63,376 nucleotides of DNA from Candidatus Metaruminococcus caecorum (GCA_904420045.1 CAJFTY010000015.1:1-63376); one strand, 5' to 3'. Counted from the first letter of the stretch, positions 7,768-18,620 are shown. A program made the numbers and translations. The notes: a model not told the origin generated them from the letters alone.

Positions 7768-10023
7768 TTACACCTTGGGAAGATCCGGGAAGTTTTTGAA
7801 CGGATCGTCGTCGTCCCGACCGTCATCCTGCGGGGTCTCGCCGGACGCAGGTTCCTGCTTCTCCTGCTCGGGAGCGCTTTGCCCGTCGCCGGGAACCTGG
7901 ATCGTCCCTTTAATGAGGCGCTCAAACGTCTCGCCGTCGATTTTTTCTTTCATCAGCAGATACTGGGCCACCTTTTGAAGCTCGCCCATGTGGGCGGTCA
8001 GGATCTGTTTGGAACGCTCGTAAGCGGTTTCGATGATTTCGCGGACCTCCGCGTCGATTTCGGCGGCCACATTTTCCGAGCAGTTGTTGCCCTGGCTGAA
8101 ATCGCGGCCCAGGAATACCTCGTGGTCGCCCTGGCCGTAGGTGATCGGCCCCAGCTTTTCGCTGAACCCGTACTTGGTGACCATATCCCGGGCGATGTGG
8201 GTGGCCCGCTCGATGTCGTTGGAGGCGCCGGTGCAGATATCGTCCTGGGTGAGCTGTTCGGCCACCCGGCCGCCCAGCAGCCCCACGATGGTCTCGTTCA
8301 TCTCGCCCTTGGTCATGTGGGTCTTATCCTGCTCAGGCAGCGACATGGTAAAGCCCGCTGCCATACCCCGGGGGATGATGGAGATCTGGTGCACCGGATC
8401 CTGGGTGGGCAGATAGTACATGCAGATGGCGTGGCCCGCCTCGTGAAATGCAGTGATCTCCTTGTCTTTTTTGCTCATGACCTTGGATTTTTTCTCGGGG
8501 CCCGCCACCACCTTGATGGTGGCTTCCTCGATGTCCTTTTCGGTGATAGCCTTCCGGTTTTTCCGGGCGGCCAGCAGCGCCGCTTCGTTGAGCAGGTTTT
8601 CCAGATCTGCGCCGGTAAAGCCCGCCGTGGTCTTGGCGATGGTTTTTAAATCCACGTCAAAGCCCAAGGGCTTGTTCCGGGAGTGTACCTTTAAGATCTC
8701 CTCACGGCCCTTCACGTCGGGGTAGCTCACCAAGATCTGCCGGTCGAACCGTCCGGGACGCAGCAGCGCGGGATCCAGCACGTCGCTGCGGTTGGTGGCC
8801 GCCATGACGATGATACCCTCGTTTTCGCCAAAGCCGTCCATTTCCACCAGCAGCTGGTTTAAGGTCTGCTCCCGCTCGTCGTGGCCGCCGCCCAGGCCGG
8901 TGCCCCTCTGGCGGCCCACCGCGTCGATCTCGTCGATAAAGATGATGGCGGGGGCGTTTTTCTTGGCCTGTTCAAACAGATCGCGCACGCGGGACGCACC
9001 CAGGCCCACGAACATTTCCACAAAATCGGAGCCGGAAATCGAGAAGAACGGCACGCCCGCCTCGCCGGCCACCGCCCGGGCCAGCAGGGTTTTACCGGTT
9101 CCGGGAGGTCCCTGGAGCAGCACGCCCTTGGGAATCCGCGCGCCCAGGTCGTTAAACTTGCTGGGGTTTTTGAGGAACTGGACGATCTCCGCCAGTTCTT
9201 CCTTTTCCTCGTCGGCGCCCGCCACCTCGGCAAAGGTGGTCTTTTTGCCGCTCTGCACGGGATTTTTCATGTTGGCCCGGCCAAACTTGGACATTCCGCC
9301 GCCGCTGGTCTGCTTCATCATCACCACCAGGGAGACCACCAGCAGCACGCCCAGCAGCAGCGTGGGCAGCAGGGTGATCAACCAGGTGTTGTCCTTGGCG
9401 GGTTCCATGTCGTATTCAATCTGATCGTCCGGGTGCGCGGCATTATAGTCGTTGACGTATTTTTCCACCACGTCCACAAACAGGCTGACGTTGGGCACCC
9501 GGTAGGTAATGATCTTGTCTTTTTCCTGCTGGTTACCGTTTCCGCCCATCAAGGCGCCTAAAAAATTATTTCCGCCGGCCTTGGAGCTCGTGCTCTGGGA
9601 AGCCGTAGAGGACGCGCCTTGAGAAGCGCTCCCCGACGGCGCCTGGGAACTTACCGCCCCGGACGAAGCCGGACCAGATGCGGCGGAACCCGCGTCGGAG
9701 CTCGCCGGGCTGCCGGAGGAAGTGCCTCCCGCCTGGGAACTGGGCTGGGAAGCTGTCGTGCCGCCCTTGCCGGGCACGACTTTGCCGGTTTGTGGGTCCA
9801 CCTTGTTGAGCTGGGCGCCGGGGCGAAGCTGCATCTTCAGCTCGCCGCTGCCCAAATCCAGGGTAAACGCCTCTACTTTATTTTCATGGAACAACTGAAT
9901 CACGTCGGAATAGCGGTAGGTCGCCGCCGTACCGCTCACCATATTCATCACAAACATGGCGGCCAGAATCAGCGCCAGGAACAGTGCGATATAGAGGATA
10001 ATGCTTTTGGTCTTTTTGTTCAA
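7768..10023 (-). CDS. ftsH: ATP-dependent zinc metalloprotease FtsH
   Basis: Membrane AAA+ protease that extracts and degrades membrane and short-lived soluble proteins. The 751-residue product has an N-terminal membrane helix (about 8-28), an extracytoplasmic domain, a second helix (about 213-236), Walker A GPPGTGKT (305-312), Walker B IIFIDEID (360-367) and the zinc site HEAGH (527-531). Unusually, residues 87-150 are a Ser/Gly/Ala low-complexity insert within the extracytoplasmic domain. Start is TTG behind AAAGGAG. Last gene of the tilS-hpt-ftsH run, an order common in Bacillota. Confidence 0.98.
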   Translation of the reverse strand: MNKKTKSIILYIALFLALILAAMFVMNMVSGTAATYRYSDVIQLFHENKVEAFTLDLGSGELKMQLRPGAQLNKVDPQTGKVVPGKGGTTASQPSSQAGGTSSGSPASSDAGSAASGPASSGAVSSQAPSGSASQGASSTASQSTSSKAGGNNFLGALMGGNGNQQEKDKIITYRVPNVSLFVDVVEKYVNDYNAAHPDDQIEYDMEPAKDNTWLITLLPTLLLGVLLVVSLVVMMKQTSGGGMSKFGRANMKNPVQSGKKTTFAEVAGADEEKEELAEIVQFLKNPSKFNDLGARIPKGVLLQGPPGTGKTLLARAVAGEAGVPFFSISGSDFVEMFVGLGASRVRDLFEQAKKNAPAIIFIDEIDAVGRQRGTGLGGGHDEREQTLNQLLVEMDGFGENEGIIVMAATNRSDVLDPALLRPGRFDRQILVSYPDVKGREEILKVHSRNKPLGFDVDLKTIAKTTAGFTGADLENLLNEAALLAARKNRKAITEKDIEEATIKVVAGPEKKSKVMSKKDKEITAFHEAGHAICMYYLPTQDPVHQISIIPRGMAAGFTMSLPEQDKTHMTKGEMNETIVGLLGGRVAEQLTQDDICTGASNDIERATHIARDMVTKYGFSEKLGPITYGQGDHEVFLGRDFSQGNNCSENVAAEIDAEVREIIETAYERSKQILTAHMGELQKVAQYLLMKEKIDGETFERLIKGTIQVPGDGQSAPEQEKQEPASGETPQDDGRDDDDPFKNFPDLPKV

Positions 10024-10123
10024 ATGGGTTCAACTCCTTTTCCCCGGCAGCCGCCGAAATGTTTGCCCTGCATTTTGCGCCGGCACAGGGCATAAGCCGG
10101 GCGGTAAAACGCTCCCCGGCCGA

Positions 10124-10660
10124 TCAGGAATACACCGAGGGCTTAAGCACCCCGACGTATGGAAGATTGCGGTAGCGCTCTGCAAAGTCCAGACCGTACC
10201 CCACCACAAACTCATCCGGCACGGAAAAGCCGGAATAATCCGCCTGTAGGTCCACCTGTCTGCGCTCGGGCTTATCCAAGAGCGTGCAGATTTTAATGGA
10301 ACGGGTGCCCCGCTGTTCCAGCATGTTTTTAATATAATTGAGCGTCATGCCGCTGTCGAGGATGTCCTCCACAATCAGCAGATCGCGGTTTTTCAAATCA
10401 ATATCCAGGTCTTTGACGATTTTGACCACGCCGCTGGTTTTGACGCCGTGCCCGTAACTGGACACCGACATAAAGTCGATTTCACACGGGACGGTGACTG
10501 CCCGCATCAGGTCCGCCATAAAGACGACCGACCCTTTCAGGACGCTGACCATCATCAGGTTTTTGCCCGCGTAGTCCCGGCTGATCTGGGCGCCCAGCTC
10601 CTCCACTTTTTTGTGCAGTTCCTGCTGGGAGATCAGCACTTTTAAAATATCGTTGGTCAT
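10124..10660 (-). CDS. hpt: Hypoxanthine-guanine phosphoribosyltransferase
   Basis: Salvage enzyme that joins hypoxanthine or guanine to PRPP. The 178-residue product contains [14 protein letters not shown], the PRPP-binding [14 protein letters not shown] and the [21 protein letters not shown]-terminal signature. The frame is open further upstream, but the ATG at 10658-10660 (MTNDILKVL) gives the family length. Sits between tilS and ftsH with gaps of about 100 bases on each side. Confidence 0.97.
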   Translation of the reverse strand: MTNDILKVLISQQELHKKVEELGAQISRDYAGKNLMMVSVLKGSVVFMADLMRAVTVPCEIDFMSVSSYGHGVKTSGVVKIVKDLDIDLKNRDLLIVEDILDSGMTLNYIKNMLEQRGTRSIKICTLLDKPERRQVDLQADYSGFSVPDEFVVGYGLDFAERYRNLPYVGVLKPSVYS

Positions 10661-10760
10661 GGCAATGCTTGCGTTCCTTTCCTGGCGGAACAGCGCCCTT
10701 GCGGGCCGGCTGTTTTCCGCACTGATGATAACGGGCCCTTTCCGGGCCGCCTGCGGCGAA

Positions 10761-12110
10761 TCAGACAAATGCGATCACTTTGTACCGGACAGTGTGTTCA
10801 TCCGGCTCTGCCCGGGCGTCCATGCCCAGCCGTCCCGCGGCCAGCACGCCGTTTTGATCCGCGAATACCGGCACAAGGCTTTTTCCCCGCTCGGTGAGCC
10901 CCGCCTCGCAAAAAAGCTTTTTCAGGGTTTTGGTGACGCCCCGGCGGCTTAATGTGATCCGGTCGCCCGGCCTTTTTTGCCGCAGCACAAAGTTATTCAT
11001 TATTTTATCACAGTCCATCCGATAATGGAACTCATTTTTGTGAATTTTTTGAAACGCCGGATAACTTTTCTTGTCAAAAGTCTGAACAACCACCCGTCCG
11101 CCTCCTGGCAGCGGGTGTTCTCCGTCGGTCAAAGGGATTTCAAAATAAGGCTCCGGCGGCTCCCACAGGGAGCAGATTCCCCGCTTTACCTGGGCGCGGC
11201 GGCCGCCTGACAGATTTAGTGTGCCGCTTTTTTCTCCTATTATTTTGCAAAACCGGTCGATTTGCGCCGCGCTTTTTTCCGCGTTCCAACGCTCCAGAAT
11301 CATCGCCGCCGCCCGCTTTTTGACTGGGACGGGCAGCGCATCCAGCTCCCCGGCGCCGTAGGCCTGCCCGCGGCGGGCGCGCAAAAGCGCCTCCTCCGCC
11401 AGGGCGGACAGGTATTCGTCGTCCTCCCGGATATCCTCCATCAGGCGGCGGGCGTTTTCCTCCGCCCCGGCGTTTACCAGCCGCAGTTCGGGAACCACCC
11501 GCAGCCGGATGCGGTTGCGGGTGTACGCCACACTCCGGTTGGTGGAGTCCGTCACGTGGGGGATGTTGTGCCGGGCGCAGTAGCCTTCCACCTCCCGGCG
11601 GGAGCAGTCGATCAGCGGGCGGACGATCTCTCCCCGCACGGCGGGGATGGAGCACAGCCCCTTAGCGGAGGTCCCCCGCGCCAGGTGGAACAGCATGGTC
11701 TCCACCCGGTCGGACAGGGTGTGGGCCACGGCGATCCGCACCGGCGCGCCCGAGGCTTCCGCCAGTTTTGCTGCGGTCTGTTCAAAAAAATCATACCGCA
11801 CCAGCCGGGCGCATTCCTCCACCCCGATCTTTTTTTTGCGGGCCAAAGCGGCCACGTCGCACCGCAGAATCTTGCAGGGGACGCCCCACGCCTTGCAGAG
11901 CTTTGCAACAAACGCCTCGTCCCGGTCGCTCTCCTTTCCCCGCAGCATATGGTTGACATGGCAGACCGTCACCGGCAGGGAAAAGGTTGGATGCAGCAGC
12001 AGGTGCAGCATGGCCATGGAGTCCCCCCCGCCGGACACCCCGGCCACCACCTGGCAGCCGGCGGGAAACATACCATGCCGGGCCGCAGTTTCTTCCGCCT
12101 TACGGTTCAT
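10761..12110 (-). CDS. tilS: tRNA(Ile)-lysidine synthetase
   Basis: Converts C34 of the CAU-anticodon isoleucine tRNA to lysidine, using ATP and lysine; essential for AUA decoding. The 449-residue product begins [13 protein letters not shown], has the PP-loop SGGGDS (26-31), the [13 protein letters not shown] segment and the C-terminal substrate domain ([19 protein letters not shown]). The chosen ATG overlaps the end of dnaB by 11 bases. An in-frame extension upstream lies wholly inside dnaB and is probably not translated. Confidence 0.95.
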   Translation of the reverse strand: MNRKAEETAARHGMFPAGCQVVAGVSGGGDSMAMLHLLLHPTFSLPVTVCHVNHMLRGKESDRDEAFVAKLCKAWGVPCKILRCDVAALARKKKIGVEECARLVRYDFFEQTAAKLAEASGAPVRIAVAHTLSDRVETMLFHLARGTSAKGLCSIPAVRGEIVRPLIDCSRREVEGYCARHNIPHVTDSTNRSVAYTRNRIRLRVVPELRLVNAGAEENARRLMEDIREDDEYLSALAEEALLRARRGQAYGAGELDALPVPVKKRAAAMILERWNAEKSAAQIDRFCKIIGEKSGTLNLSGGRRAQVKRGICSLWEPPEPYFEIPLTDGEHPLPGGGRVVVQTFDKKSYPAFQKIHKNEFHYRMDCDKIMNNFVLRQKRPGDRITLSRRGVTKTLKKLFCEAGLTERGKSLVPVFADQNGVLAAGRLGMDARAEPDEHTVRYKVIAFV

Positions 12111-13449
12111 CCCGCATGAGCTCCAGGTTGGAGAACTGGGTGTACTGGCCGTCCCAGCCCAGCTCCACCGCGCTGGCTTCGCCGTGGCGGTTTTTGGCGA
12201 CGATGCACTCGGCGATGTGCTGCTTGTCGGATTCCTTTTCATAGTACGCCTCCCGGTACAGGAACATCACGATGTCCGCGTCCTGCTCGATGGACCCGGA
12301 TTCACGCAGGTCGGACAGCATGGGCCGGTGCTCGGTTCGGGAGTCCGGGCCCCGGGACAGCTGGGACAGGGTGAGCACCGGCACGTCCAGCTCCTTGGCC
12401 ATGATCTTTAAGCTCCGGGTGATCTCGGAGATTTCCTGCACCCGGTTTCCATCCCGGCGGCCGGTGCTCATCAGCTGCAAATAGTCGATGACCACCAGCC
12501 CCAGATTTTTCATCCGCCTGAGCTTTGCCTTCATTTCGGCCACTGTGATGCCGGGAGTGTCGTCCAGATAGATCTGGGTCTGGCTTAAAATCTCCGCGCT
12601 GGATGCGAGCTTCACCCACTCGTCGGCGGAAAGCTCCCCGGTGCGCAGGTTGTAGCTGGAGATCAGCGCCTCGCTGGACAAAATCCGGCTGACCAACTGC
12701 TCCTTGGACATTTCCAGGGAAAAGATCGCCACCTGCTTGCCGGTCTTTTTGGCCACGTTGGTGGCGATGTTCAGCGCGAAGCTGGTTTTTCCCATAGCGG
12801 GACGGGCCGCCAGCAGGATCAGGTCGGAGTCGTTGAGCCCGGTGATCAGAGTGTCCAGCCTTGTAAACCCGGTGGGAACCCCCAGGTAGTTTTCCTTGTC
12901 GCTGCCCGCCAGCTTTTGCAGCCGGTCATACACCGCGATGATCGCCTCGTCGATCCGGGTGAGCCCGGTGGCGTTTTTGCCCTGGCGGATCTCAAAGATC
13001 CGCTGTTCCGCCATGTCCAGCAGGGATTTGGCGTCCCCCTGGCCGTCCTGGGCGGTGTCGATGATCTCCCGGGCAGCCAGAATCAGCGAGCGGATATAAA
13101 ACTTTTCCTGCACGATGCGGCAGTAGTTTTCCAGGTTTGCGGTGGTGGGCACCATCTCCATGAGCTGGGCCAGGTAGAGCTTGGCGTTTTCCGGGGTCTC
13201 AAAAATCTTTTCCTTGACCACCTCGTCCAGCACCGTGACAAAGTCGATGGGGCTCCCGCCGGAAAACATCCGCAGCACCACCATAAACACCTGCCGGTGC
13301 TGCTCCCGGAAAAAGCACTCGGGCTTTAGGTATTCCAGCACCTGGGTGACGCAGGAGGGCTCCAGCAGCAGCGCCCCCAGCACCGACTGTTCGGCCTCCA
13401 GGTTGTAGGGCATGTTGACGGCGAGCTCCCCGCCGAAGGTTTCGTCCAT
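12100..13449 (-). CDS. dnaB: Replicative DNA helicase DnaB (DnaC in Bacillus naming)
   Basis: Hexameric helicase that unwinds DNA at the replication fork. The 449-residue product has the N-terminal MPYNLEAEQSVLGALLL domain and a RecA-like C-terminal domain with Walker A ARPAMGKTS (215-223), Walker B LVVIDYLQL and SQLSRGPDSR. Normal length, no intein. Follows rplI and gdpP, the conserved gdpP-rplI-dnaB order of Bacillota; overlaps tilS. Confidence 0.98.
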   Translation of the reverse strand: MDETFGGELAVNMPYNLEAEQSVLGALLLEPSCVTQVLEYLKPECFFREQHRQVFMVVLRMFSGGSPIDFVTVLDEVVKEKIFETPENAKLYLAQLMEMVPTTANLENYCRIVQEKFYIRSLILAAREIIDTAQDGQGDAKSLLDMAEQRIFEIRQGKNATGLTRIDEAIIAVYDRLQKLAGSDKENYLGVPTGFTRLDTLITGLNDSDLILLAARPAMGKTSFALNIATNVAKKTGKQVAIFSLEMSKEQLVSRILSSEALISSYNLRTGELSADEWVKLASSAEILSQTQIYLDDTPGITVAEMKAKLRRMKNLGLVVIDYLQLMSTGRRDGNRVQEISEITRSLKIMAKELDVPVLTLSQLSRGPDSRTEHRPMLSDLRESGSIEQDADIVMFLYREAYYEKESDKQHIAECIVAKNRHGEASAVELGWDGQYTQFSNLELMRDEP

Positions 13450-13500
13450 GACTGTTCCGCCTTTCTAAGAAACACTAAAACACACTAGAAAGCACAAAAG

Positions 13501-13526
13501 CTACATCCGGAGAATTCCGGATGTAG
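13501..13526 (-). terminator. Hairpin between rplI and dnaB, weak terminator or attenuator
   Basis: Perfect 10-bp stem CTACATCCGG/CCGGATGTAG with a six-base loop. The clean T-run (GGCTTTTTT) lies on the plus-strand side; on the gene strand it is followed only by CTTTTGTGCTTT. It may reduce rather than block read-through into dnaB. Confidence 0.5.
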
Positions 13527-13547
13527 GCTTTTTTCCGTATAAAGGCT

Positions 13548-13994
13548 TTAACCCTCGGTCACCATGACCTTCATCTTGGTGGACACCTTGGTGTGGAGCT
13601 TTAACTCAAACTCGTAGGTTCCAAACGCCTTGATATCGCTTTCCAAAGCGATCTTCCGCTTGTCCACCGCCATGCCGAACTTCTTTTCCACCGCCTCGGC
13701 CACCTCTTTGGAGGTCACCGAGCCGAACAGCCGTCCGCCCTGGCCGGCCTTGGCCGTCACCGTCACCGTCTGGTCTTTTAGGGTTTTGGCTGTTTCCATC
13801 GCCTCTTCCAGCTCCACCTGCTGGCGGTGCTTTAGCGCGGCATCCTTGGCGTTTTTCTCGTTGATGTTCTGGGCCGTGGCCTCCACCGCCAGGCCCTTTT
13901 TCAGCAGAAAGTTTCTGGCGTATCCGTCGGACACCGTCACAAGGTCGCCCTTCTTGCCGGAGCCTTTTACGTCCTCTTTTAAAATCACCTTCAT
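13548..13994 (-). CDS. rplI: 50S ribosomal protein L9
   Basis: Two-domain protein bound to the L1-stalk base of 23S rRNA. The 148-residue product begins [21 protein letters not shown] and has [19 protein letters not shown], the rigid connecting helix and [16 protein letters not shown]. The ATG at 13992-13994 has a GGCGGAGA site upstream and gives the family length. Lies between gdpP and dnaB. Confidence 0.98.
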   Translation of the reverse strand: MKVILKEDVKGSGKKGDLVTVSDGYARNFLLKKGLAVEATAQNINEKNAKDAALKHRQQVELEEAMETAKTLKDQTVTVTAKAGQGGRLFGSVTSKEVAEAVEKKFGMAVDKRKIALESDIKAFGTYEFELKLHTKVSTKMKVMVTEG

Positions 13995-14052
13995 GGGTAT
14001 CTCCGCCTTTCTGTGTAAAATTGTTCGTCTTAAAAGCCTTATTATAAGGGGA

Positions 14053-14081
14053 TCTGTTCGGGGCACACATTCCCGAACAGA
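14053..14081 (-). other. Hairpin between gdpP and rplI
   Basis: Perfect 10-bp inverted repeat TCTGTTCGGG/CCCGAACAGA with a nine-base loop, followed by the palindrome CCTTATTATAAGG at 14037-14049, which contains a TATAAT on the minus strand. There is no U-run directly after the stem and the -35 region is poor. It could be a weak internal promoter or an mRNA-processing site for rplI-dnaB. Confidence 0.4.
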
Positions 14082-14110
14082 CGAATCATAAGCCCTGTTA
14101 TGTAGAAGGC

Positions 14111-16075
14111 TTATTTGGTTTCAAAATACTGGTCGATGGCCTCCAGCAGCATCTGGCGCGCCTTTTCCACCGAGGTGTTTTTGATCTGCGCCCCGGACAT
14201 GGTCAGATGCCCGCCGCCGCCCAGCGCTTCCATGATGATCTGGACGTTGATCTCCCCCATGCTCCGGGCGGAGATGCTCACCTCGTCCCCCGAGCCGTAC
14301 AGCACGAAGGAGGCATTGACCCCGCTGATGGACAAAAGCTCGTCCGCCGCCTGGGGAGCCACCACCCGCAAATCCTCCGATGTGAAGTCGGAGGTGGCGA
14401 TGGCGCAGTTTTTATAGATCTCCGCCCCGGCCACCAGCCGGGAGCGCCGCTGGTACGCGTCGATGGTGCTGGAAAACATCTTGCGCACCTCCACCGTGTC
14501 CGCGCCCCGCCGGCGCAGGTAGGCCGCGGCCTCAAAGGTGCGCACCCCGGTGCGGATCACAAAGTTGCGGGTGTCCAGCATGATGCCGGCCATTAAAGCC
14601 TCCGCCTCGATGCGGCCCACAAGGCCGCTGTCCCCCATGTACTGCACAAGCTCGGTCACCATCTCGGAGGCCGAGGAGGCGTAGGGCTCGTGGAAAAAGA
14701 TCACCGCGTTTTCGATGTGGTGCACCATTTTGCGGTGGTGGTCGATGACCACCACGCTCTTGCAGGCCTCCAGCAGCTCTTTGGATTCCACGATCTCTGG
14801 GTTGTGGGTGTCCGCCACGATTAACAGCGTCTTAGGCGTGACCTTTCCCATCGCCACCTCGGGGTGGAAAAACAGCGCCTCGTTGCCCTCCTGCTCCCGC
14901 ACTCGGTCGATGAGGATTTTGGCCAGGCTCTTATCCCGGTCCACCGCCACGATGGCGTCCTTGCCCAGCCGCCGGATGGCCTGGGCAAGGGCGATGGACG
15001 CCCCGGTGCAGTCCAGGTCGCCGAACCGGTGCCCCATGACGATCACGTTGTCGCTGGCCTCAATGAGCTCGCCCAGGGCGGCGGCGATGATCCGGGTTTT
15101 CACCTTGGTACGCTTTTCATATCCCTTGCTGACCCCGCCGTAAAAATCAAAGCCGCCGGCGGTTTTCACCGCCACCTGGTCGCCGCCCCGGCCAAGGGCC
15201 ATATCCAGGCCCTGGCGGGCGTACTGCTCACTCTGGGCCAGCGAGTCCGCTCCCCGGCCCACCCCGATGGACAGGGTGACCGGCGCCGAGTCCCCCGAAC
15301 GGATTTGCCGGGCGTCGTCCAGCACCTTGAACCGGTTGTCAATCATCGTCTGCAGATGGCGTTCCTCCACCACCGCCAAAAACCGGTCGGAGGAAAGTTT
15401 GCGGATAAACCCGCTGGTATCCGCCATAAAGGATTCCAGCACAAAGTCGATGTCCCCCAAAAGGCGGGACTTTTCGCTTTCCTTGGCGTTTTGCATCAGC
15501 TCTTCGTAGTTGTCGATGACAATAATCATCACCGACGGGCGGCTCATGTGGTATTCGTCCGCCAGTTGCTTGATCTCGGTGTCCTCGGTAAAGTACAGCA
15601 TGTACAGGGGATTGTCCGGGTCGCCGGAGTTAAAGCCAAACGCCTTGAAATCCCGGCCTTTGTAACTCAGCTGGACCCCGTCAGGGGTGCAGAAATCCCG
15701 GGGATCCACCTGGGTGATGGACCCAAGGCTGACCCCGTAGGCGTCCTGCCCGTCCAAAAGGCTTTTGCGGAACCGTTCGTTGTACCAGATGATCTCGGCC
15801 TTTCCGTTGACCACCGTCACCGGCATGGGAAAGTTGTGCAGCGCTTCCCGGTCCGCCAGGTTTAAATGCTCGCCCATGTTCTGCAAGAACTCGTACATGT
15901 CCTTCTGTACGTTTCGAAGCCGCCAGAAGGCCGCTGCCGTCACCACCACCGACGCCCCGGCGATTCCCGCCGCCAGACGCCAGTCGAAAAACAGCGCGGC
16001 CGCCGCGAACACAAAGTCCGCAGCCGCAAACAGGATAAAGATCGGCTTTAAAAGCCACAGCTTTTTTGGTTTCAA
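14111..16075 (-). CDS. gdpP: Cyclic di-AMP phosphodiesterase GdpP
   Basis: Membrane enzyme that hydrolyses cyclic di-AMP, controlling osmolyte and cell-wall homeostasis. The 654-residue product has two N-terminal membrane helices (about 8-48), a PAS-like segment ([18 protein letters not shown]), a degenerate GGDEF domain (about 175-300), then the DHH domain with [13 protein letters not shown] and VVIDHHRK, and the DHHA1 motif [13 protein letters not shown] near the end. Length and domain order match GdpP. Followed by rplI and dnaB. Confidence 0.96.
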   Translation of the reverse strand: MKPKKLWLLKPIFILFAAADFVFAAAALFFDWRLAAGIAGASVVVTAAAFWRLRNVQKDMYEFLQNMGEHLNLADREALHNFPMPVTVVNGKAEIIWYNERFRKSLLDGQDAYGVSLGSITQVDPRDFCTPDGVQLSYKGRDFKAFGFNSGDPDNPLYMLYFTEDTEIKQLADEYHMSRPSVMIIVIDNYEELMQNAKESEKSRLLGDIDFVLESFMADTSGFIRKLSSDRFLAVVEERHLQTMIDNRFKVLDDARQIRSGDSAPVTLSIGVGRGADSLAQSEQYARQGLDMALGRGGDQVAVKTAGGFDFYGGVSKGYEKRTKVKTRIIAAALGELIEASDNVIVMGHRFGDLDCTGASIALAQAIRRLGKDAIVAVDRDKSLAKILIDRVREQEGNEALFFHPEVAMGKVTPKTLLIVADTHNPEIVESKELLEACKSVVVIDHHRKMVHHIENAVIFFHEPYASSASEMVTELVQYMGDSGLVGRIEAEALMAGIMLDTRNFVIRTGVRTFEAAAYLRRRGADTVEVRKMFSSTIDAYQRRSRLVAGAEIYKNCAIATSDFTSEDLRVVAPQAADELLSISGVNASFVLYGSGDEVSISARSMGEINVQIIMEALGGGGHLTMSGAQIKNTSVEKARQMLLEAIDQYFETK

Positions 16076-16139
16076 CCCTGCACCGCCTTTCCGCTTCCCC
16101 GCTCTTTCCCCCTGGGGAATGTTTTTTAAGACACGCGTT

Positions 16140-18194
16140 TTAGATCTCCATAATCACCGGCAAGATCATGGGGGCCCGTTTGGTCTTGCGGTAGATAAAG
16201 TTGGACAGTTCGTCTTTGATTTTGCCCTTGATGACGCCCCATTCCCGGACGTTGCGGTCGGCGCAGTCCTCCAGCACCTGTTTGACCAGGTTCCGGGCCT
16301 GGGCCATCAGCTCCTCGGATTCCCGGACGTACACAAAGCCCCGGGAAACGATGTCCGGCCCCGCCACGATGCAGCCCGCCTCGGACTCGATGGTGGCCAC
16401 CACCACGATCAGGCCGTCCTCCGCCAAATGCTTGCGGTCCCGCAGCACAATGGAACCCACGTCTCCCACGCCGTAGCCGTCCACCAGCACCTTGCCGGCG
16501 GGAACCACCCCGGCCATCTTCATATCCACCCCGTCGAGCTCGATCACCTGGCCGATGTCCCCGATGTGGATGTGGTTGGGGGCGATGCCCATCATCTGGG
16601 CCAGCGCCGCGTGTTTTTTCAGGTGCTTGTACTCGCCGTGGATGGGCATGAAAAATTTCGGCTTTGTCAGCGACAGCATCATCTTCAGCTCATCCTGGCA
16701 GGCGTGCCCGGACACGTGCACCTCGTACATGGCTTCGTACACCACGTCGGCGCCCAGCTTTAACAGGTCGTTGACCACCCGGTTGACGTGCTTTTCATTG
16801 CCGGGGATGGGCGTGGCGGAGATGATGATAAAGTCGTCGCTGCCCACCTTGACCTTCCGGTGATCGCCGGAGGCCATCCGGGACAGAGCCGCCATGGGCT
16901 CGCCCTGGCTGCCGGTGGTAATCAGTGCGATCTGGTCGTTGGGGAAGCGGTGCATCTCGTCGATGTCGATGAGCATCCCCTCGGGGACGTTGAGGTATCC
17001 GAGCTCCATGGCCTTGGCCACCACGTTGACCATGCTGCGGCCGTTGACCACCACCTTGCGCCCGTAGTGCTGGGCGTTGTCCACGATCTGCTGGATCCGG
17101 TGGATGTTGGAGGCAAAGGTCGCCACGATCAGCCGCTTTCCGGCGGCGTTTGCAAACAGCGAGTCAAACGAGTACCCCACCTTGCGCTCGCTCATGGTGG
17201 AGCCGGGCCGCTCGGCGTTGGTGGATTCGCTCAGCAGGCACAAAACCCCCTGGTCGCCCAGCTCCGCGAAGCGGGCGATGTCGATGATCCCGCCCTCAAT
17301 GGGGGAATAGTCCACCTTGAAGTCGCCGGTGTGGATAATCACGCCCGCAGGGGTGGTGATCGCAAAGGCGCAAGCATCAGGGATCGAGTGGTTGACGTGG
17401 ATAAACTCCACGGACATACACCCGAACTGGACACTCTGCCGGGGTTTGACTACATTGAGCTGCACCTTTCCCAGCAGCCCGTGCTCCTTGAGCTTGCCCT
17501 CCACCAGCCCCAAGGTCAGCGCGGTGCCGTACAGGGGGACGTTGAGCTTCTTTAAGAAAAACGGCAGGCCGCCGATGTGGTCCTCATGGCCGTGGGTGAG
17601 CACAATACCCCGCAGCCGGTCGGCGTTTTTCTCCACATAGGAAAAATCCGGGATTACCAGATCCACGCCGGGCATCTCCGCGTCGGGGAAGGCGATGCCG
17701 CAGTCCACGATAAACATGTCGTTGCCGCACTCATAGCAGGTCATGTTCTTGCCGATTTCGTTGAGTCCGCCCAGGGGGATAATCCGCACGGGGGGCTTGC
17801 GCCGGTCTTTGCTTCTGGAGGAACGTCCCCGGCTCCGGCTCTGGGTGTTTTGGGAGGCCTCCTTCCCCTTCTGGGCCTTTTGGACAGGCTCTTTTGCCGC
17901 CTGCTGGGATTTTGCCTTTTTCGGCTGGGAAGAAGTCTTTTTCGCTGGCGCCTTTTCTCCCTCTTTCGAAGAACTCTGCTTGCTTGCCGGTTTACGGCGG
18001 TTTTGTTGGGGCGCCTTTTCCTTTTTCTGGGGAGTGGACGGTTGTTCCTGCTCTGTCTTCTGCGCCTGGGCCTTTTGGGCCGCGGGTTTGCGCGCAGGAC
18101 GGCGGCGCCGCTGCCCGCCGCCGGATTTTGCCGCCTGGCCGTCCTTAGCCTGGCTGTCCTGGGAGCTATTGTCTTTTACTTTTTCATCTGTCAC
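16140..18194 (-). CDS. rnj: Ribonuclease J with long basic N-terminal extension
   Basis: Metallo-beta-lactamase-fold nuclease with 5'-3' exonuclease and endonuclease activity in mRNA decay and rRNA maturation. The 684-residue product has the HGHEDH zinc motif at 201-206 and the beta-CASP region (LIVATFASNIHRIQQI, GSQGEPMAALSRMASGDH, PIHGEYKHL). Residues 1 to about 134 are an added low-complexity Lys/Arg/Gln/Ser tract absent from typical RNase J (about 550 residues). Starts at GTG behind GAGGGA. The long leader at 18256-18518 lies upstream. Confidence 0.95.
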   Translation of the reverse strand: MTDEKVKDNSSQDSQAKDGQAAKSGGGQRRRRPARKPAAQKAQAQKTEQEQPSTPQKKEKAPQQNRRKPASKQSSSKEGEKAPAKKTSSQPKKAKSQQAAKEPVQKAQKGKEASQNTQSRSRGRSSRSKDRRKPPVRIIPLGGLNEIGKNMTCYECGNDMFIVDCGIAFPDAEMPGVDLVIPDFSYVEKNADRLRGIVLTHGHEDHIGGLPFFLKKLNVPLYGTALTLGLVEGKLKEHGLLGKVQLNVVKPRQSVQFGCMSVEFIHVNHSIPDACAFAITTPAGVIIHTGDFKVDYSPIEGGIIDIARFAELGDQGVLCLLSESTNAERPGSTMSERKVGYSFDSLFANAAGKRLIVATFASNIHRIQQIVDNAQHYGRKVVVNGRSMVNVVAKAMELGYLNVPEGMLIDIDEMHRFPNDQIALITTGSQGEPMAALSRMASGDHRKVKVGSDDFIIISATPIPGNEKHVNRVVNDLLKLGADVVYEAMYEVHVSGHACQDELKMMLSLTKPKFFMPIHGEYKHLKKHAALAQMMGIAPNHIHIGDIGQVIELDGVDMKMAGVVPAGKVLVDGYGVGDVGSIVLRDRKHLAEDGLIVVVATIESEAGCIVAGPDIVSRGFVYVRESEELMAQARNLVKQVLEDCADRNVREWGVIKGKIKDELSNFIYRKTKRAPMILPVIMEI

Positions 18195-18255
18195 GTTATT
18201 CCCTCACTTAAAATAAAAATTCAAAAAACGGGAGGGACCGGCTGGGCGCGTTTTG

Positions 18256-18518
18256 AAAAAAGGCACCGCGAACTTAACAGCGCGAAATTTTCGCCCTGTT
18301 TTCTACTAACTGTTATTGCCGTTCCCACGTTTTATGTAGCCGATGCTTCTTCGATTTGAAGAACGCTTCATTTTCCGGCGGCCTCGGGCCTTCTTTTCCG
18401 TTCCCGGCCTGGGCTACGCCTTGCTTGAGCATCCGACGCTGTCTCTGGGAGGAGAGGCCGCATCTTGCGCGGCCTACGTACACACCCATTGGGAAAATGC
18501 TTCCGATCACAAATCTTA
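18256..18518 (-). ncRNA. Candidate structured RNA or rnj leader
   Basis: Downstream of a near-perfect promoter the minus-strand transcript contains long-range pairs TTCCCA/TGGGAA (18490-18495 with 18322-18327) and CGTAGgCCG/CGGCTACA (18470-18478 with 18334-18342). It also contains local hairpins GGCCGC/GCGGCC and TTCTTC/GAAGAA, and near the end AACAGgGCGAA/TTCGCgCTGTT (18276-18300) followed about 15 bases later by TTTTTT. No rnpB, tmRNA or SRP RNA motif was found. A 58-65 residue basic reading frame lies inside but its ribosome site would fall at the transcript start. 6S RNA or an attenuating leader are both possible. Confidence 0.45.
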
Positions 18519-18524
18519 TCCTTT

Positions 18525-18553
18525 ATATTACCCTGAAACGCCCATTCTGTCAA
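18525..18553 (-). promoter_or_regulatory. Strong SigA promoter upstream of rnj
   Basis: Minus strand -35 TTGACA (18548-18553, full consensus) and -10 TAATAT (18525-18530) with a 17-base spacer, about 330 bases before the rnj start codon. Confidence 0.85.
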
Positions 18554-18620
18554 GGGCGGCCACCCGCCGGCCGTTTTGTCCAGGCCCGCAAAACCTGGGC
18601 CCGGGAGGACTGCAAACCGG

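Noticed and set aside
18313-18510. 65-residue basic open frame within the rnj leader
   Set aside because: Its AAAGGA site would coincide with the predicted transcript start and the region folds as RNA; kept only as a remark under the ncRNA candidate.
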